Shown in pieces: positions 19,421-31,325 of a DNA stretch of 64,000 nucleotides. The translations under genes were made by a program, and so were the position numbers. The notes below the pieces were generated by a model that was not told the origin of the DNA, ran no database searches, and saw nothing but the letters and a program-made list of their open reading frames with translations. The stretch spans positions 124,001-188,000 of the forward strand of contig BROI01000034.1 in NCBI GenBank assembly GCA_027923505.1, given 5' to 3'. Positions within the stretch are counted from its first letter, which is position 1. Each line of letters opens with the position of its first letter. Origin of the DNA: Mayamaea pseudoterrestris. Lineage: Eukaryota > Bacillariophyta > Bacillariophyceae > Sellaphorales > Sellaphoraceae.

Positions 19421-22400
19421 CGTCGTAAGGTATGGAGCTCATGCGCCGACACTGGAAACATTGGCAAGGTCACCATGCCGCTTTCCATTCCGAGCATAAA
19501 CTTGTATCCATCTGGCGTTTCGATTCGTAACTTGCCACCAAAGTTGTAATGCTTGTCGTTGACATGAAGTCCGAAGGCTTCCATCTGCATACTCGAATGA
19601 ATCGTCTTGCCGGTTCCAGAATATGCGTAATTATGGAACTCGCCGACGACCCAACCCTTGGTGCTCTTAAGCTTGGCGACTGCTGTGACGGTAGACAGGT
19701 CCGGAAGTTTGAGACCACCGACTCCAGTGACTTCAATCTTGTGGAACTTGTCCTCGGTAAGGATGCGGCCGTCCGCTCCCCATACTCCGCCACTCGCGCC
19801 GCGATCAACAGTCGACGCTGAATGCTTATCCAAGTCAATGCTCGCGACTTTGTACTTGCGACTCTGAGCGATATTCGCTCCCCGTCGTAGTGGGCTGGTC
19901 TGGACCTAAGAACTGCCGCATGGCTGAGCCACGGCTGGTGTTGTTCACACGCTCAGTCGCTGCACTCGCCGTCGTTGCCGCTGATGAAGTGGCTGCGACG
20001 CGTTTGCGTTGCGTGTTGTACTCGTGTCGTCTGCGTGGTGCCTGCCTGTGTTGCTGATGTCGGACCACCTGCAGCACTGGCCGTCGACTCGTACCACGGC
20101 GTTCAAACACTTCATGTTGCTGATCGCGGGTAAGGTCGCCACGTGTTTGGTGGAATCGCGCATTCACGTCGCTGGGAATTTGATCGTCTTCGTGTTCGGC
20201 ATAGCTGCGAACATCGAACTATCTCCCCGACCGCGGCCGCCACCCTGCATCGTCCCGTGCTCAAGTCCGCGACCACCGCCCCCTGATTGGATTGCTGATT
20301 GTTGCTACTACTTGGCGTAGACTGGGGTATTCGCGCTTGCCTTCTTCGTCTTCTCCTTCTCTTTCTTGGTCTGCTCGGATTGGTTTTTGCCTGGCGCTTC
20401 TCGGTCTCCTTGTGCCCGGCGATTGTCAGATTGCGTGCGGCTCGTTCAGGGTTCCAAAACGGGTGTCGCCATCCGGGTTGCCGGTCTTGGACTCTTCGAT
20501 CAGCGCCATGTTCGCCCGCTGCCTTCGCGCGGCGTTTCGAAATCAAGTGCTTCTGTAAGTGCTTCCGGTTTCCTCGCGTAGTCATTGTAGTTCTCTTCCT
20601 TGCTGGACCACTGGATAAGCCGTGGCCCGAGGGGCTTGGCGTAACCCGCGTCGGGGTGAAGTTGCGCCTCGTCTTGGCGACGTGGAGTCCAACTTGCGCG
20701 CCATCCCGTCGAGAATGCCCCTCCAACTCTGCATGCGCGCTGGCATTCGCTGTCGTGTGCTTGCGGACAATGAGCTTCTCTGCGGAGTCTTGCAGGTATA
20801 CTCGGCGCCGCTAAAAGCTTCCGAACACTGATGCTGATGCTCGGCCGAGTTGGGGCTTCGGGTGCAGCTGGTGCCTTGAACTTCCAAAAGTACCAAGTCG
20901 CTCGCTCGCATGCGGTTATTGAAGGCCCGCCAGTAGGAGCAGAACTTGCGATCTTCTTAAGCTCCAGCATGGTCTTCCAGATCAGCTTGATGTCTGTGCT
21001 CCGTCGTGTTGTCGTTGCTGGTCTGAAGTCTCCCGAGGCTCGGTTGCCTGCGGTTGTGTGACCCCGGTGCTACTGGGAGGTCTCGGCTGTGTGGTCTTTC
21101 TCCAAGTCTTGCCATTGCGCAGTCGTCGGCGTTGCTTTCGTGATCAACTCGAGCTTGCGCAATCGGCTTGTTCGTATCCTGACCACTGGTGCACTGGTTC
21201 TCAATGCTCGTCCGTCTTGTTCTCGGCCTCGCCTCCGCGGTCGTGGTTCCTCGGTTCGGAAGCTCTGCGGTGGGTCGGTTTGGGTCCCCAAGCTGCGGGC
21301 GCTGCGAGCCCGGAATATCGAAGACTTTACCGTAGCGCCGCTTGTAGGTCGTTACATCAATCGTCGTCATGGTGGTGGTTGATCAGAGGAATCGGACTCG
21401 CTGCAGACCGAATGTGTCACAATAAGCTCCCTGCTCGTTCTCGCTCTCAAAGCACTGAAATGTTAATCTATTCATGTACACTGCGTTTCCGCAATTGCCT
21501 CGAAGTCCCTGGATACCAGTCGATCTTAATAGAAGTAGCGACAAGTCTGACGCTCAGAGCGTCTATAGCGAACTCGCGACCAAGTTTGGTTCCGCCGGGT
21601 GTAGCTACCATCCAAGCCGAACTAATTGCAAGCCGCTTGCGGCGGTAGTAACTTGATTCGACCTGGACGAAAGGGCACCTACAAGTTCTAAAAACTACAT
21701 CGAACAGCTCATGAAGAATCTCCGAAGAGTTCCGTCCTGGAGTGATGGATGACAAGAATAAGCACTACTGGCTCCGAGCTGCAGTGAAATTTAATCCGTT
21801 ACGTTGCACCGGCGTTGACTGTTGCTATAATTATTTGACGATGACGGACATACCAGCAAACGTGACCCAGACGCCGTTCGTGAACGGAAGATATGCTTCC
21901 TCTTTTGACTGTGTTCTGACAGGCTCTGGCGCGTCGACAACAAAACGCCAAGTTGAATAAGGGGCAAGAAGAACGACCGCCACCACGGTTTAACGCGAAC
22001 ACTTCGGGCAAGGACGTGGTAATACGGACGCGGTTCCGGACAGCGGAGGACGCGGACAAGGCGACGCGGCGGTGGACGACGGTGGACGCGGTTCTCAAGT
22101 GAGCCGCGGTTCCGAGGACGAGGCTCTTCGCGCCACTACCAGCAGCCGGTACGCAAGCGCATGAGGAACGATTCTGGCGATTATCTGAACTTTGAACAGT
22201 TGTTGCAGAACCCTGGTCGTACATGTCATCGACATTCGCCGACTTAACGAGGACGAATACGCTCAGCTCATGGCTCGACGCGAAGCCGTCCCAAGACCCG
22301 CCACTACAAGACGCGCGAACAATGGCAACCGTGCGAATAACCAGCAGTCACAAGCGGCTGCCTCGGTGCCTGGTACAATCTTGTATCAGAATGACATTTG

Positions 22401-24609
22401 TCTCTCGTCGCCCCGACGACAGCCACTCAAGGTGCACCGGATGACATGATTAGATCTTTCCTTGCGAACGCCAAGCTTTGTCGCACTCAAGCTGCGAATA
22501 ACACCCAGCAAGAGTTTATAGGAAGCGGCCGTCGGTACCGCGCAATGGTATCGGTGCGCTACACTGTGAATCGGAGCTCGCAGCAACGGACCCGCCAGGA
22601 TCGCTGATTGACGGTGCGAGCGGTGGACTTCGCTGGGGCGATATGAGAATCTTGAGTACTACCAACCACACGTGTAACGTGACAGGTTTGAGCGACCACA
22701 CGGTTCGCGACCTTCAAGTCGGAACTGGCGTCGCATTGATTGAGACTCGGACTGGACCCATTATCGGGCAGTTCAACCAGTATGCTTTGTACGACGGTGC
22801 TGAATCCATTCATGCTCCGTCGCAGCTTCGTTCGTTCGGCCATCTGATCGACGACGTCGCTCGCTCCCAGAATGGAGCACAAGCCATTGTCACCAGTTGT
22901 GGCAAGACCATCCCCTTGGCGATCCGTGACGGCTTGCCTCGTATGGATATGCGTCCACCGACGGACGCAGAGTTGGAAATGTATCCGACGGTCATTTTCT
23001 CTGCGGACACCCTTTGGGATCCGGAGTTGGATAATGAATGGAACGAAGAAGAACTTGAGCTTAATCGTCGCTCGACGATTGTAAGAAGCCACGGTTTAGT
23101 CGACGCATGGACGACTTCGGCGACGCCACCTACCGGAACAACATGAACTCAGTGGAACGTGTGGTGCAGTATGTCGATCGCAATCAGGCTGATACGACGC
23201 GCCAAGCCAATGCACGACGCATAATGCCACAAGAACCTGACTACCAAGCGCTTCGACCCTATCTTGGCTATACGCCACTTGAACGAGTCAAGCGCACCAT
23301 CAAGAATACGACACAGCTTTTCCGTGCATCGGCACACACCCCATTTCGCCAACACTTTAAGTCGCGATTCCCTGCCGCCAATGTGGTTCGTTTCCATGAC
23401 GATACGGCGACAGATACCTGGTTTTCCAAGGAAGCCGCCTTTAACGACGGAATCCGCGGCCATGGCGGATGCAAGATGATGCAACTGTTCGTCGGCAAGA
23501 AGAGTCTGCTGACGAGGGGATACCCACTGAGAACCGAGAGTGACATGCCCATGGCGCTCGAAGACTTCATTCGAGACATTGGCGCTCCCGATTTGCTCAT
23601 TAGCGATAACTCGCGAGTGCAGCTCGGGAAGCAAGTTGAAACCTTGTTGCGATTCTACGCGATTCGTGACCAACAGAGCGAGCCCGGATACCAGAACCAG
23701 AACCCTGCCGAGCGTCGCATCCAAGAAGTCAAGTCATCAGTCCAAAACATCATGAACCGTACGGGCGCACCCGCTGGAGCCTGGCTCCTATGCGCGCTAC
23801 GCGTAATCCTTATTCAACAATCTGGCGACCGAGTCCCTCAACTGGAAGACCCCTACTGAAGCCGCCTTCAACCGAGTACCGACATTTCGCCGTTCCTACA
23901 GTTCAAGTTCTGGGAACGAGTCCGCATGACGGCTGGAGCCGACGACCGCCGACATTTCCTCACACCAAGGAAGCAGCAGGACGCTGGGTCGGCATTGCAG
24001 AAAAACAAGGTGACATCCTCACGTACACAGTTCGATCTGATCGGACTGGAATGGTTGTCGTCCGATCCAACGCTACCGAAGGACGTAACCTACGCGCTGA
24101 AGCTGAAAGCGCTCCTGAACCGAGATCGAACGCTGCCATGTTCGCGGAACCTATCTCCGGCGCCCGCGTGCGAGTCCAGTCGGAAATCGAGCGAGTTTGG
24201 CAGTGCGAGTATGATCGGTCCGTGTGTTTGAAACCAGCTACGTTCCTGAGGGACCGAAAGGCATTGATGAGCGCTGCCGAAGTTAGCCGGTCTGGATCCC
24301 GATGGACCCATACAGTCTTATCGAAGCGGCGGACTGTCCTTCTTTGCCGAGGAAGACGGCTCGACGTTACAAGGTTATTGAGCAACTAAGAACGATCGCG
24401 ATGAAGCCAACCACAAGATTATCAAGTTTCGATTGAGTCTCGCGACGGCGACGCGTCGACGAGCTTATTACCTACAACGAACTAGCTGACCTATGGGATT
24501 CTTCATTTAGGGACGATGAACCATTTATCAGAAGTTTGTATTTTATTGACGACAGGGCGAAGGTCCACTGACACAAGCCGACGCTACGTATCGCGGCTCA
24601 TCCTACAAC

Positions 24610-26514
24610 TTGCTCATCCAATGGGCAAATGGCGAGAAGACCTGGGAGCCACTCGCATTGATTATCAAGTCCGACCCTGTGACCGTTGCCGAGTACGGCA
24701 AGCGCAAGGGTATGCTGGACAAGGATGGATGGAAGCGCTTGAGGCGCATGGCAGGACGCACTAAAATGTTTAACCGCATGTGCAAGGCTGCAAAGAAGAA
24801 CCGTGTCCAAGAAGCGCGTTTCAAGTTTGGCGTTCAAGTTCCTAATACCTGGAAGGAAGCGAACCGCCTCGACGCTGCTAATGGAAACACCCTGTGGGCT
24901 GACGCCGTCAAGACTGAGATGGAGCAGCTACACGAGTACGACACTTTCATCGACAAGGGCATTGGTGCCTTCATGGAAAGTGACTGGAAGCGCATCAACG
25001 CGCATCTTGTTTTCGACTGCAAGAACGACCTACGACGTAAGGCCCGACTCGTCGCCGGGGGACATTTGACCGCTCTGCCCAAGGACTCCGCCTACTCCAG
25101 CGTTGTATCTATGCGAAGCATTCGAACCATAGCACTGTTAGCTGAACTGAACGACCTCAAGTTTTGGGCTGCCGATGTCGGCAACGCCTACCTCGAGGCC
25201 AAGACCAAGGAAAAGGTCTACATTGTTGCCGGTCCCGAGTTTGGACCATTGGAAGGCCATACCTTGGTCATCTACAAGGCACTTTACGGATTGCGCACTT
25301 CTGGCGCGCGTTGGCATGAGCACTTTGCCGACACACTCCGCGACATTGGATTCTACCCAAGCTACGCGGATCCTGACGTCTGGATGAAAGACTGTGGCAC
25401 TCACTACGAGTACGTCGGCGTGTTCGTCGACGATCTGGCTATGGCCATGAAAGATCCACAAGCCTTCACAGACCTCCTCAAGGAGAAGTACAAGTACAAG
25501 TTGAAGGGCGTCGGTGACATCAAGTACCACCTTGGAGCCGACTTCTATCGTGATCCCGATGGAACCCTCTGCATGAGCGCGAAGACCTACGTCGGTCGCA
25601 TGCTCAAGAACTACGAAACCATGTTTGGCGAGAAACCACGCAAGCGCAAGTCACCGCTTGACGACGGGGACCACCCCGAACTTGACCTTACCGAAGAGCT
25701 GGATGCCCGTGGCATTCAACAGTACCAGTCTCTTATCGGTGCCCTCCAGTGGGCAGTGACCCTATGTCGACTAGACATTCATTGTGCCGTAATGACACTT
25801 GGCCGATTCCGCTGCGCCCCGCGCCGTGGACACCTGGACCGAGCCAAGCGAGTCTGCGGTTACCTAGCTGAGTACCCTGATGCGGCGATTCGTTTCCGGA
25901 CGAAGATCGTCGATCACGGGGAACCTACCAAGTATGATTGGTTGCAATCGGTCTACGGCAACTCAAGCGAAGAGCTTCCGTGGAACATGCCGATCCCGAA
26001 GGGCAAGCCTGTGCAACTAACTACCTTTATGGACGCGAACCTGTACCATGATTACACTACTGGACGTTCCGCAATGGGAATCCTGCATTTCCTGAACCAG
26101 ACGCCCGTCGAATGGTTCTGCAAGCGTCAGAATACTGTCGAGACTGCAACGTACGGATCCGAGTTCGTCGTCGCCAAGACTGCGACGGAACAGATTATGG
26201 ATTTCCGATACTCCCTACGCATGTTGGGAGTTCCTTTGAGTGGACCAGCCTGGATGTTCGGCGACAACGAAAGTGTCAAGAAGTCGTCAACGATCCCGCA
26301 CTCCACACTTTCTAAGCGACACAATGCGCTCGCCTACCACCGAGTTCGCGAGGCCATTGCAAGCAATGTTCTGTACTTTGAGCACATCTTCGGCAAGCAG
26401 AACGTCGCCGACGTTCTTACCAAGTTCTTGCCGCATGCCACGTTCCGACCCCTGATCATTCCGATTCTTTTCTGGAAGGGTGATACGGCAAACCGATCGT
26501 TGTCACAAGCCTAG
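24610..26514 (+). CDS. Family B copia pol, chromodomain-like + RT + RNase H part
   Basis: 634-codon open frame. It starts in a chromodomain-like patch (LIQWANGEKTWEPL), then reverse transcriptase (ARLVAGGHLT, AADVGNAYLEA, LYGLRTSGARWHEH, catalytic FVDDLA) and RNase H (SKRHNALAYHRVREA, GKQNVADVLTKFLP). It is clearly related to, but distinct from, the family A pol to its left. Confidence 0.85.
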   Translation: MLIQWANGEKTWEPLALIIKSDPVTVAEYGKRKGMLDKDGWKRLRRMAGRTKMFNRMCKAAKKNRVQEARFKFGVQVPNTWKEANRLDAANGNTLWADAVKTEMEQLHEYDTFIDKGIGAFMESDWKRINAHLVFDCKNDLRRKARLVAGGHLTALPKDSAYSSVVSMRSIRTIALLAELNDLKFWAADVGNAYLEAKTKEKVYIVAGPEFGPLEGHTLVIYKALYGLRTSGARWHEHFADTLRDIGFYPSYADPDVWMKDCGTHYEYVGVFVDDLAMAMKDPQAFTDLLKEKYKYKLKGVGDIKYHLGADFYRDPDGTLCMSAKTYVGRMLKNYETMFGEKPRKRKSPLDDGDHPELDLTEELDARGIQQYQSLIGALQWAVTLCRLDIHCAVMTLGRFRCAPRRGHLDRAKRVCGYLAEYPDAAIRFRTKIVDHGEPTKYDWLQSVYGNSSEELPWNMPIPKGKPVQLTTFMDANLYHDYTTGRSAMGILHFLNQTPVEWFCKRQNTVETATYGSEFVVAKTATEQIMDFRYSLRMLGVPLSGPAWMFGDNESVKKSSTIPHSTLSKRHNALAYHRVREAIASNVLYFEHIFGKQNVADVLTKFLPHATFRPLIIPILFWKGDTANRSLSQA

Positions 26515-26525
26515 ATCAAGGGGGA

Positions 26526-26854
26526 TGACACAATATTATTGAGTTGAGTTGACCTGCGTCTCATGACAAGACGGTTAGCTACCTGTGTTTTGTATGCATT
26601 TAATCCTGTGCAGGGTTGAGTCACACTTGTGACCGAATCCTCACATACATGAGTGAAATCGCTGACGATCGAGGCGTGAACCTCGACCGTGAACCCAGTG
26701 AGAACGAGAAAGAAGCGCACGAGTAGAGTAGCGAGTAACATGCACTATTCTAGCAATTGAGTTTGTTTGTTTGCTTTACGCTGGACGAAGAGGTTGATTG
26801 CTCCGAGTCCATTGTAGTCGCTGGAATAAAGGTTCGTCTGATATTATCGTGTCA
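26526..26854 (+). repeat. Family B LTR, first copy (329 bp)
   Basis: Starts TGACAC directly after the purine tract AAGGGGGA and ends GTGTCA. These 6-bp ends are perfect inverted repeats of the TG..CA type, as expected for an LTR. Confidence 0.85.
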
Positions 26855-27131
26855 ACTGTCCTTCTTTGCCGAGGAAGACGGCTCGACGTTACAAGGTTAT
26901 TGAGCAACTAAGAACGATCGCGATGAAGCCAACCACAAGATTATCAAGTTTCGATTGAGTCTCGCGACGGCGACGCGTCGACGAGCTTATTACCTACAAC
27001 GAACTAGCTGACCTATGGGATTCTTCATTTAGGGACGATGAACCATTTATCAGAAGTTTGTATTTTATTGACGACAGGGCGAAGGTCCACTGACACAAGC
27101 CGACGCTACGTATCGCGGCTCATCCTACAAC

Positions 27132-29036
27132 TTGCTCATCCAATGGGCAAATGGCGAGAAGACCTGGGAGCCACTCGCATTGATTATCAAGTCCGACCCT
27201 GTGACCGTTGCCGAGTACGGCAAGCGCAAGGGTATGCTGGACAAGGATGGATGGAAGCGCTTGAGGCGCATGGCAGGACGCACTAAAATGTTTAACCGCA
27301 TGTGCAAGGCTGCAAAGAAGAACCGTGTCCAAGAAGCGCGTTTCAAGTTTGGCGTTCAAGTTCCTAATACCTGGAAGGAAGCGAACCGCCTCGACGCTGC
27401 TAATGGAAACACCCTGTGGGCTGACGCCGTCAAGACTGAGATGGAGCAGCTACACGAGTACGACACTTTCATCGACAAGGGCATTGGTGCCTTCATGGAA
27501 AGTGACTGGAAGCGCATCAACGCGCATCTTGTTTTCGACTGCAAGAACGACCTACGACGTAAGGCCCGACTCGTCGCCGGGGGACATTTGACCGCTCTGC
27601 CCAAGGACTCCGCCTACTCCAGCGTTGTATCTATGCGAAGCATTCGAACCATAGCACTGTTAGCTGAACTGAACGACCTCAAGTTTTGGGCTGCCGATGT
27701 CGGCAACGCCTACCTCGAGGCCAAGACCAAGGAAAAGGTCTACATTGTTGCCGGTCCCGAGTTTGGACCATTGGAAGGCCATACCTTGGTCATCTACAAG
27801 GCACTTTACGGATTGCGCACTTCTGGCGCGCGTTGGCATGAGCACTTTGCCGACACACTCCGCGACATTGGATTCTACCCAAGCTACGCGGATCCTGACG
27901 TCTGGATGAAAGACTGTGGCACTCACTACGAGTACGTCGGCGTGTTCGTCGACGATCTGGCTATGGCCATGAAAGATCCACAAGCCTTCACAGACCTCCT
28001 CAAGGAGAAGTACAAGTACAAGTTGAAGGGCGTCGGTGACATCAAGTACCACCTTGGAGCCGACTTCTATCGTGATCCCGATGGAACCCTCTGCATGAGC
28101 GCGAAGACCTACGTCGGTCGCATGCTCAAGAACTACGAAACCATGTTTGGCGAGAAACCACGCAAGCGCAAGTCACCGCTTGACGACGGGGACCACCCCG
28201 AACTTGACCTTACCGAAGAGCTGGATGCCCGTGGCATTCAACAGTACCAGTCTCTTATCGGTGCCCTCCAGTGGGCAGTGACCCTATGTCGACTAGACAT
28301 TCATTGTGCCGTAATGACACTTGGCCGATTCCGCTGCGCCCCGCGCCGTGGACACCTGGACCGAGCCAAGCGAGTCTGCGGTTACCTAGCTGAGTACCCT
28401 GATGCGGCGATTCGTTTCCGGACGAAGATCGTCGATCACGGGGAACCTACCAAGTATGATTGGTTGCAATCGGTCTACGGCAACTCAAGCGAAGAGCTTC
28501 CGTGGAACATGCCGATCCCGAAGGGCAAGCCTGTGCAACTAACTACCTTTATGGACGCGAACCTGTACCATGATTACACTACTGGACGTTCCGCAATGGG
28601 AATCCTGCATTTCCTGAACCAGACGCCCGTCGAATGGTTCTGCAAGCGTCAGAATACTGTCGAGACTGCAACGTACGGATCCGAGTTCGTCGTCGCCAAG
28701 ACTGCGACGGAACAGATTATGGATTTCCGATACTCCCTACGCATGTTGGGAGTTCCTTTGAGTGGACCAGCCTGGATGTTCGGCGACAACGAAAGTGTCA
28801 AGAAGTCGTCAACGATCCCGCACTCCACACTTTCTAAGCGACACAATGCGCTCGCCTACCACCGAGTTCGCGAGGCCATTGCAAGCAATGTTCTGTACTT
28901 TGAGCACATCTTCGGCAAGCAGAACGTCGCCGACGTTCTTACCAAGTTCTTGCCGCATGCCACGTTCCGACCCCTGATCATTCCGATTCTTTTCTGGAAG
29001 GGTGATACGGCAAACCGATCGTTGTCACAAGCCTAG
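27132..29036 (+). CDS. Second copy of family B pol, RT + RNase H part
   Basis: 634-codon open frame, the same protein as that at 24610-26514, lying in the duplicated block. Confidence 0.85.
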   Translation: MLIQWANGEKTWEPLALIIKSDPVTVAEYGKRKGMLDKDGWKRLRRMAGRTKMFNRMCKAAKKNRVQEARFKFGVQVPNTWKEANRLDAANGNTLWADAVKTEMEQLHEYDTFIDKGIGAFMESDWKRINAHLVFDCKNDLRRKARLVAGGHLTALPKDSAYSSVVSMRSIRTIALLAELNDLKFWAADVGNAYLEAKTKEKVYIVAGPEFGPLEGHTLVIYKALYGLRTSGARWHEHFADTLRDIGFYPSYADPDVWMKDCGTHYEYVGVFVDDLAMAMKDPQAFTDLLKEKYKYKLKGVGDIKYHLGADFYRDPDGTLCMSAKTYVGRMLKNYETMFGEKPRKRKSPLDDGDHPELDLTEELDARGIQQYQSLIGALQWAVTLCRLDIHCAVMTLGRFRCAPRRGHLDRAKRVCGYLAEYPDAAIRFRTKIVDHGEPTKYDWLQSVYGNSSEELPWNMPIPKGKPVQLTTFMDANLYHDYTTGRSAMGILHFLNQTPVEWFCKRQNTVETATYGSEFVVAKTATEQIMDFRYSLRMLGVPLSGPAWMFGDNESVKKSSTIPHSTLSKRHNALAYHRVREAIASNVLYFEHIFGKQNVADVLTKFLPHATFRPLIIPILFWKGDTANRSLSQA

Positions 29037-29047
29037 ATCAAGGGGGA

Positions 29048-29376
29048 TGACACAATATTATTGAGTTGAGTTGACCTGCGTCTCATGACAAGACGGTTAG
29101 CTACCTGTGTTTTGTATGCATTTAATCCTGTGCAGGGTTGAGTCACACTTGTGACCGAATCCTCACATACATGAGTGAAATCGCTGACGATCGAGGCGTG
29201 AACCTCGACCGTGAACCCAGTGAGAACGAGAAAGAAGCGCACGAGTAGAGTAGCGAGTAACATGCACTATTCTAGCAATTGAGTTTGTTTGTTTGCTTTA
29301 CGCTGGACGAAGAGGTTGATTGCTCCGAGTCCATTGTAGTCGCTGGAATAAAGGTTCGTCTGATATTATCGTGTCA
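29048..29376 (+). repeat. Family B LTR, second copy (329 bp)
   Basis: Same TGACAC..GTGTCA LTR as at 26526-26854. Its right end touches family A sequence beginning AACTGG. Confidence 0.85.
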
Positions 29377-31325
29377 AACTGGTTATCAGAAGATCCGAGT
29401 CCATTTTGTGTACGATGTCAAGCACGATTTGCGATACAAGGCACGTCTCGTTGCAGGCGGCCACATGACGAAAGACAACGACGATGCCTACTCCAGTGTT
29501 ATCTCATTGAAGGCAATGCGTCTAGCTCTCGTCATTGGAGAAGCGAACGGCAAGAAGTGCATGGTCGGTGACATTGGGAATGCTTATCTCGAAGCGTTCA
29601 CCAAGGAGAAGGTATAGCCTGAGTTCGGGGCGAAGGACACATCCTGGTCATCGTCAAGGCTTTGTACGGATTGCGAACGATTTCACGAACGCTTAGCCGA
29701 CGCCCTACTTGCGGAAGGGTGGAAGCCGTCCTATTGCGATTCCGATCTGTGGATCAAGGACGCCGGCGACAGCTACGACTACCTCTGTGTATGGGTCGAC
29801 GATCTGTTGAATATTTCAGACGATCCAGCAGCGTTCTTCAAGATGCTAGAGGAGAAGTACAAGTTTAAGCTCAAAGGTGTTGGACATCCCGAGTATCATC
29901 TCGGCGGTGACTTTGGACGAGACCCTGACGGAACTCTTTACTGGTCGGCCAAGACCTACGTTGCGAAACTCTTGGCGCAGTACGAGCGTTTGTTTGAAGG
30001 TCCTCCGAAGAAGTATTCATCACCAATCGACAAAGACGATCATCCAGAACTTGACCAAAGCGAGCTACTGAACGACCAAGAGAAGAAGATTTACCAGTCT
30101 CTAGTCGGAGCACTTCAGTGGGCGATTACTTTGGGACGATTTGACATTGCCGTTGCAGTTGTGAGTCTGTCGCGATTCCGTGTGGAGCCGCGCAAGGGAC
30201 ACCTGCAGCCGGGTGAAGCGAGTCTGTGGATATTCACGAGAGTTACCGGACGCAGCAATCCGTTTCCGCACGGAGTGGCCAGCCAACGAGGAGACTCCGG
30301 CACCATGGAGGAACAAGATTGGGAGCGCAGCGTTTACGGGAAGGACGGAGTTGATGAGATGTTGGACGTCTACCCACCGCCAAAGGGTGTGACTGTACGA
30401 ACATCAACTTTCGAGGATGCGTGTCTCATGCATTGCATGGTGACAGGCAAGTCATTGGAAGGAGTTTTGTCATTTGTCAACCAGACGCCTGTCGACTGGC
30501 ATTGCAAACTCCAGGCTACAGTCGAGACCGCGACCTTCGGATCGGAATTCGGCGTAGCAAAGAGTGGAACGGATATCAGCATTTCTCTACGCGCGTCGCT
30601 CATGGCTATGGGCGTACCATTGGAGAAGTCTGCCTGGATGTACGGAGACAACCAAGCAGTGATTACACAATCTACAATCCCGAGTTCGACATTGTCCAAG
30701 CGACACAATGCGTTTGCCTACCATCGTGTTCGTTGGGCAGTTGCTGCGGGGATTATCAAGTTTGTGAAGATTGACGGAAAGGAGAACATTGCGGACGTAC
30801 TGACGAAGTACCTGCCGTACTGTGATGCGATGCCATTGCTCAAGCCAGTATTGTTTTGGCGCGGCGATACATCGTATGCGATTGTGAAGGACAAGAATGC
30901 GGCTACGACGAGCAGCGTACCCGAGGGGAGTGACAAGTCGCAGAGCGGCGAAGTCAAGAGCCCGAACCCTAATTAGCTTGTGTCGAGTCCGCAGCTGTCG
31001 TATGTGACATGTGAATGAAGAAAGTGCGCAACCGTCGTGTGGATGCGTTGTATGAATGGAACGACCAGTTACGACTGATGTAATGTGATTGAAAGAAACG
31101 GATTGATCGGATGATCTTCCGAGTGGTCGATGTAGCGATGTAGCGATAAGCTCACAATGTAGAACTACTAGTTTGCGACGAGAGTGCAGTCGTATTCGTG
31201 TAGTGGCGAGCGCAAGACTATTCGACGAGCCATCTCCATCAAGAGCTGTACAGACCGTGGCCAAGGACCCTGTATCGGAGCTTTTTGGAGGTAAGACGTT
31301 GACTGCGAAATCGTCAACGGTGTTA
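29377..31325 (+). mobile_element. Ty1/copia family A, plus-strand 3' part (fossil)
   Basis: Begins inside the reverse transcriptase region (YQKIRVHFVYDVKHDL) directly against the family B LTR. It runs through RT and RNase H to a stop shared with the left copy, then the LTR region to about 31325, where similarity to the left copy ends. It lies in inverted orientation to the family A element at 14.9-21.5 kb and is very close to it in sequence. It is only the 3' part of an element and looks broken, with a few breaks. Family B appears to have landed inside it. Confidence 0.85.

Larger units (their letters stand above)
14948..21460 (-). mobile_element. Ty1/copia retrotransposon, family A, minus strand (fossil)
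   Basis: A copia element read leftward. Order from its 5' side: Gly/Arg-rich gag region (about 21.4-19.85 kb), aspartic protease (DRGASGGVWG, about 19.8 kb), integrase core (about 18.9-17.85 kb), chromodomain-like segment, reverse transcriptase and RNase H (17.8-15.3 kb), then a 3' non-coding LTR region to 14948. The outer end has TGTAACACC at 14948. A roughly 350-bp direct repeat lies inside it at 18715-19420. No matching second LTR was found at the 5' side, so that boundary is approximate. It looks broken, with a handful of breaks, but near-identity to the partner copy at 29.4-31.3 kb says the family was active recently. Confidence 0.85.
21460..26854 (+). mobile_element. Ty1/copia retrotransposon, family B, plus strand (fossil)
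   Basis: Parts in order: gag-like region (about 21.5-22.6 kb), protease-linked region (about 22.6-23.1 kb), integrase (about 23.1-24.3 kb; EPGYQNQNPAERRIQEVKSSVQ and EDFIRDIGAPDLLISDNS), chromodomain-like segment, reverse transcriptase and RNase H (24.6-26.5 kb), a purine-rich tract AAGGGGGA, and a 3' LTR at 26526-26854. No copy of this LTR is seen upstream, so the 5' end is missing or moved and the left border is approximate. It looks broken with several breaks, although the RT-RNase H part has a long open frame. The segment from 24333 on is duplicated immediately downstream. Confidence 0.82.
26855..29376 (+). repeat. Direct duplication of family B pol half plus LTR (2,522 bp)
   Basis: Bases 24333-26854 recur at 26855-29376 with a constant offset of 2,522, and the coding frame, intergenic part and LTR read identically. 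The first unit ends exactly at the LTR end; the second follows with no spacer. It is either a very recent duplication or an assembly product. Confidence 0.93.

Noticed and set aside
21058-21648. 196-codon plus-strand frame at the family A/B border
   Set aside because: It is antisense to the family A gag region and crosses the element border.
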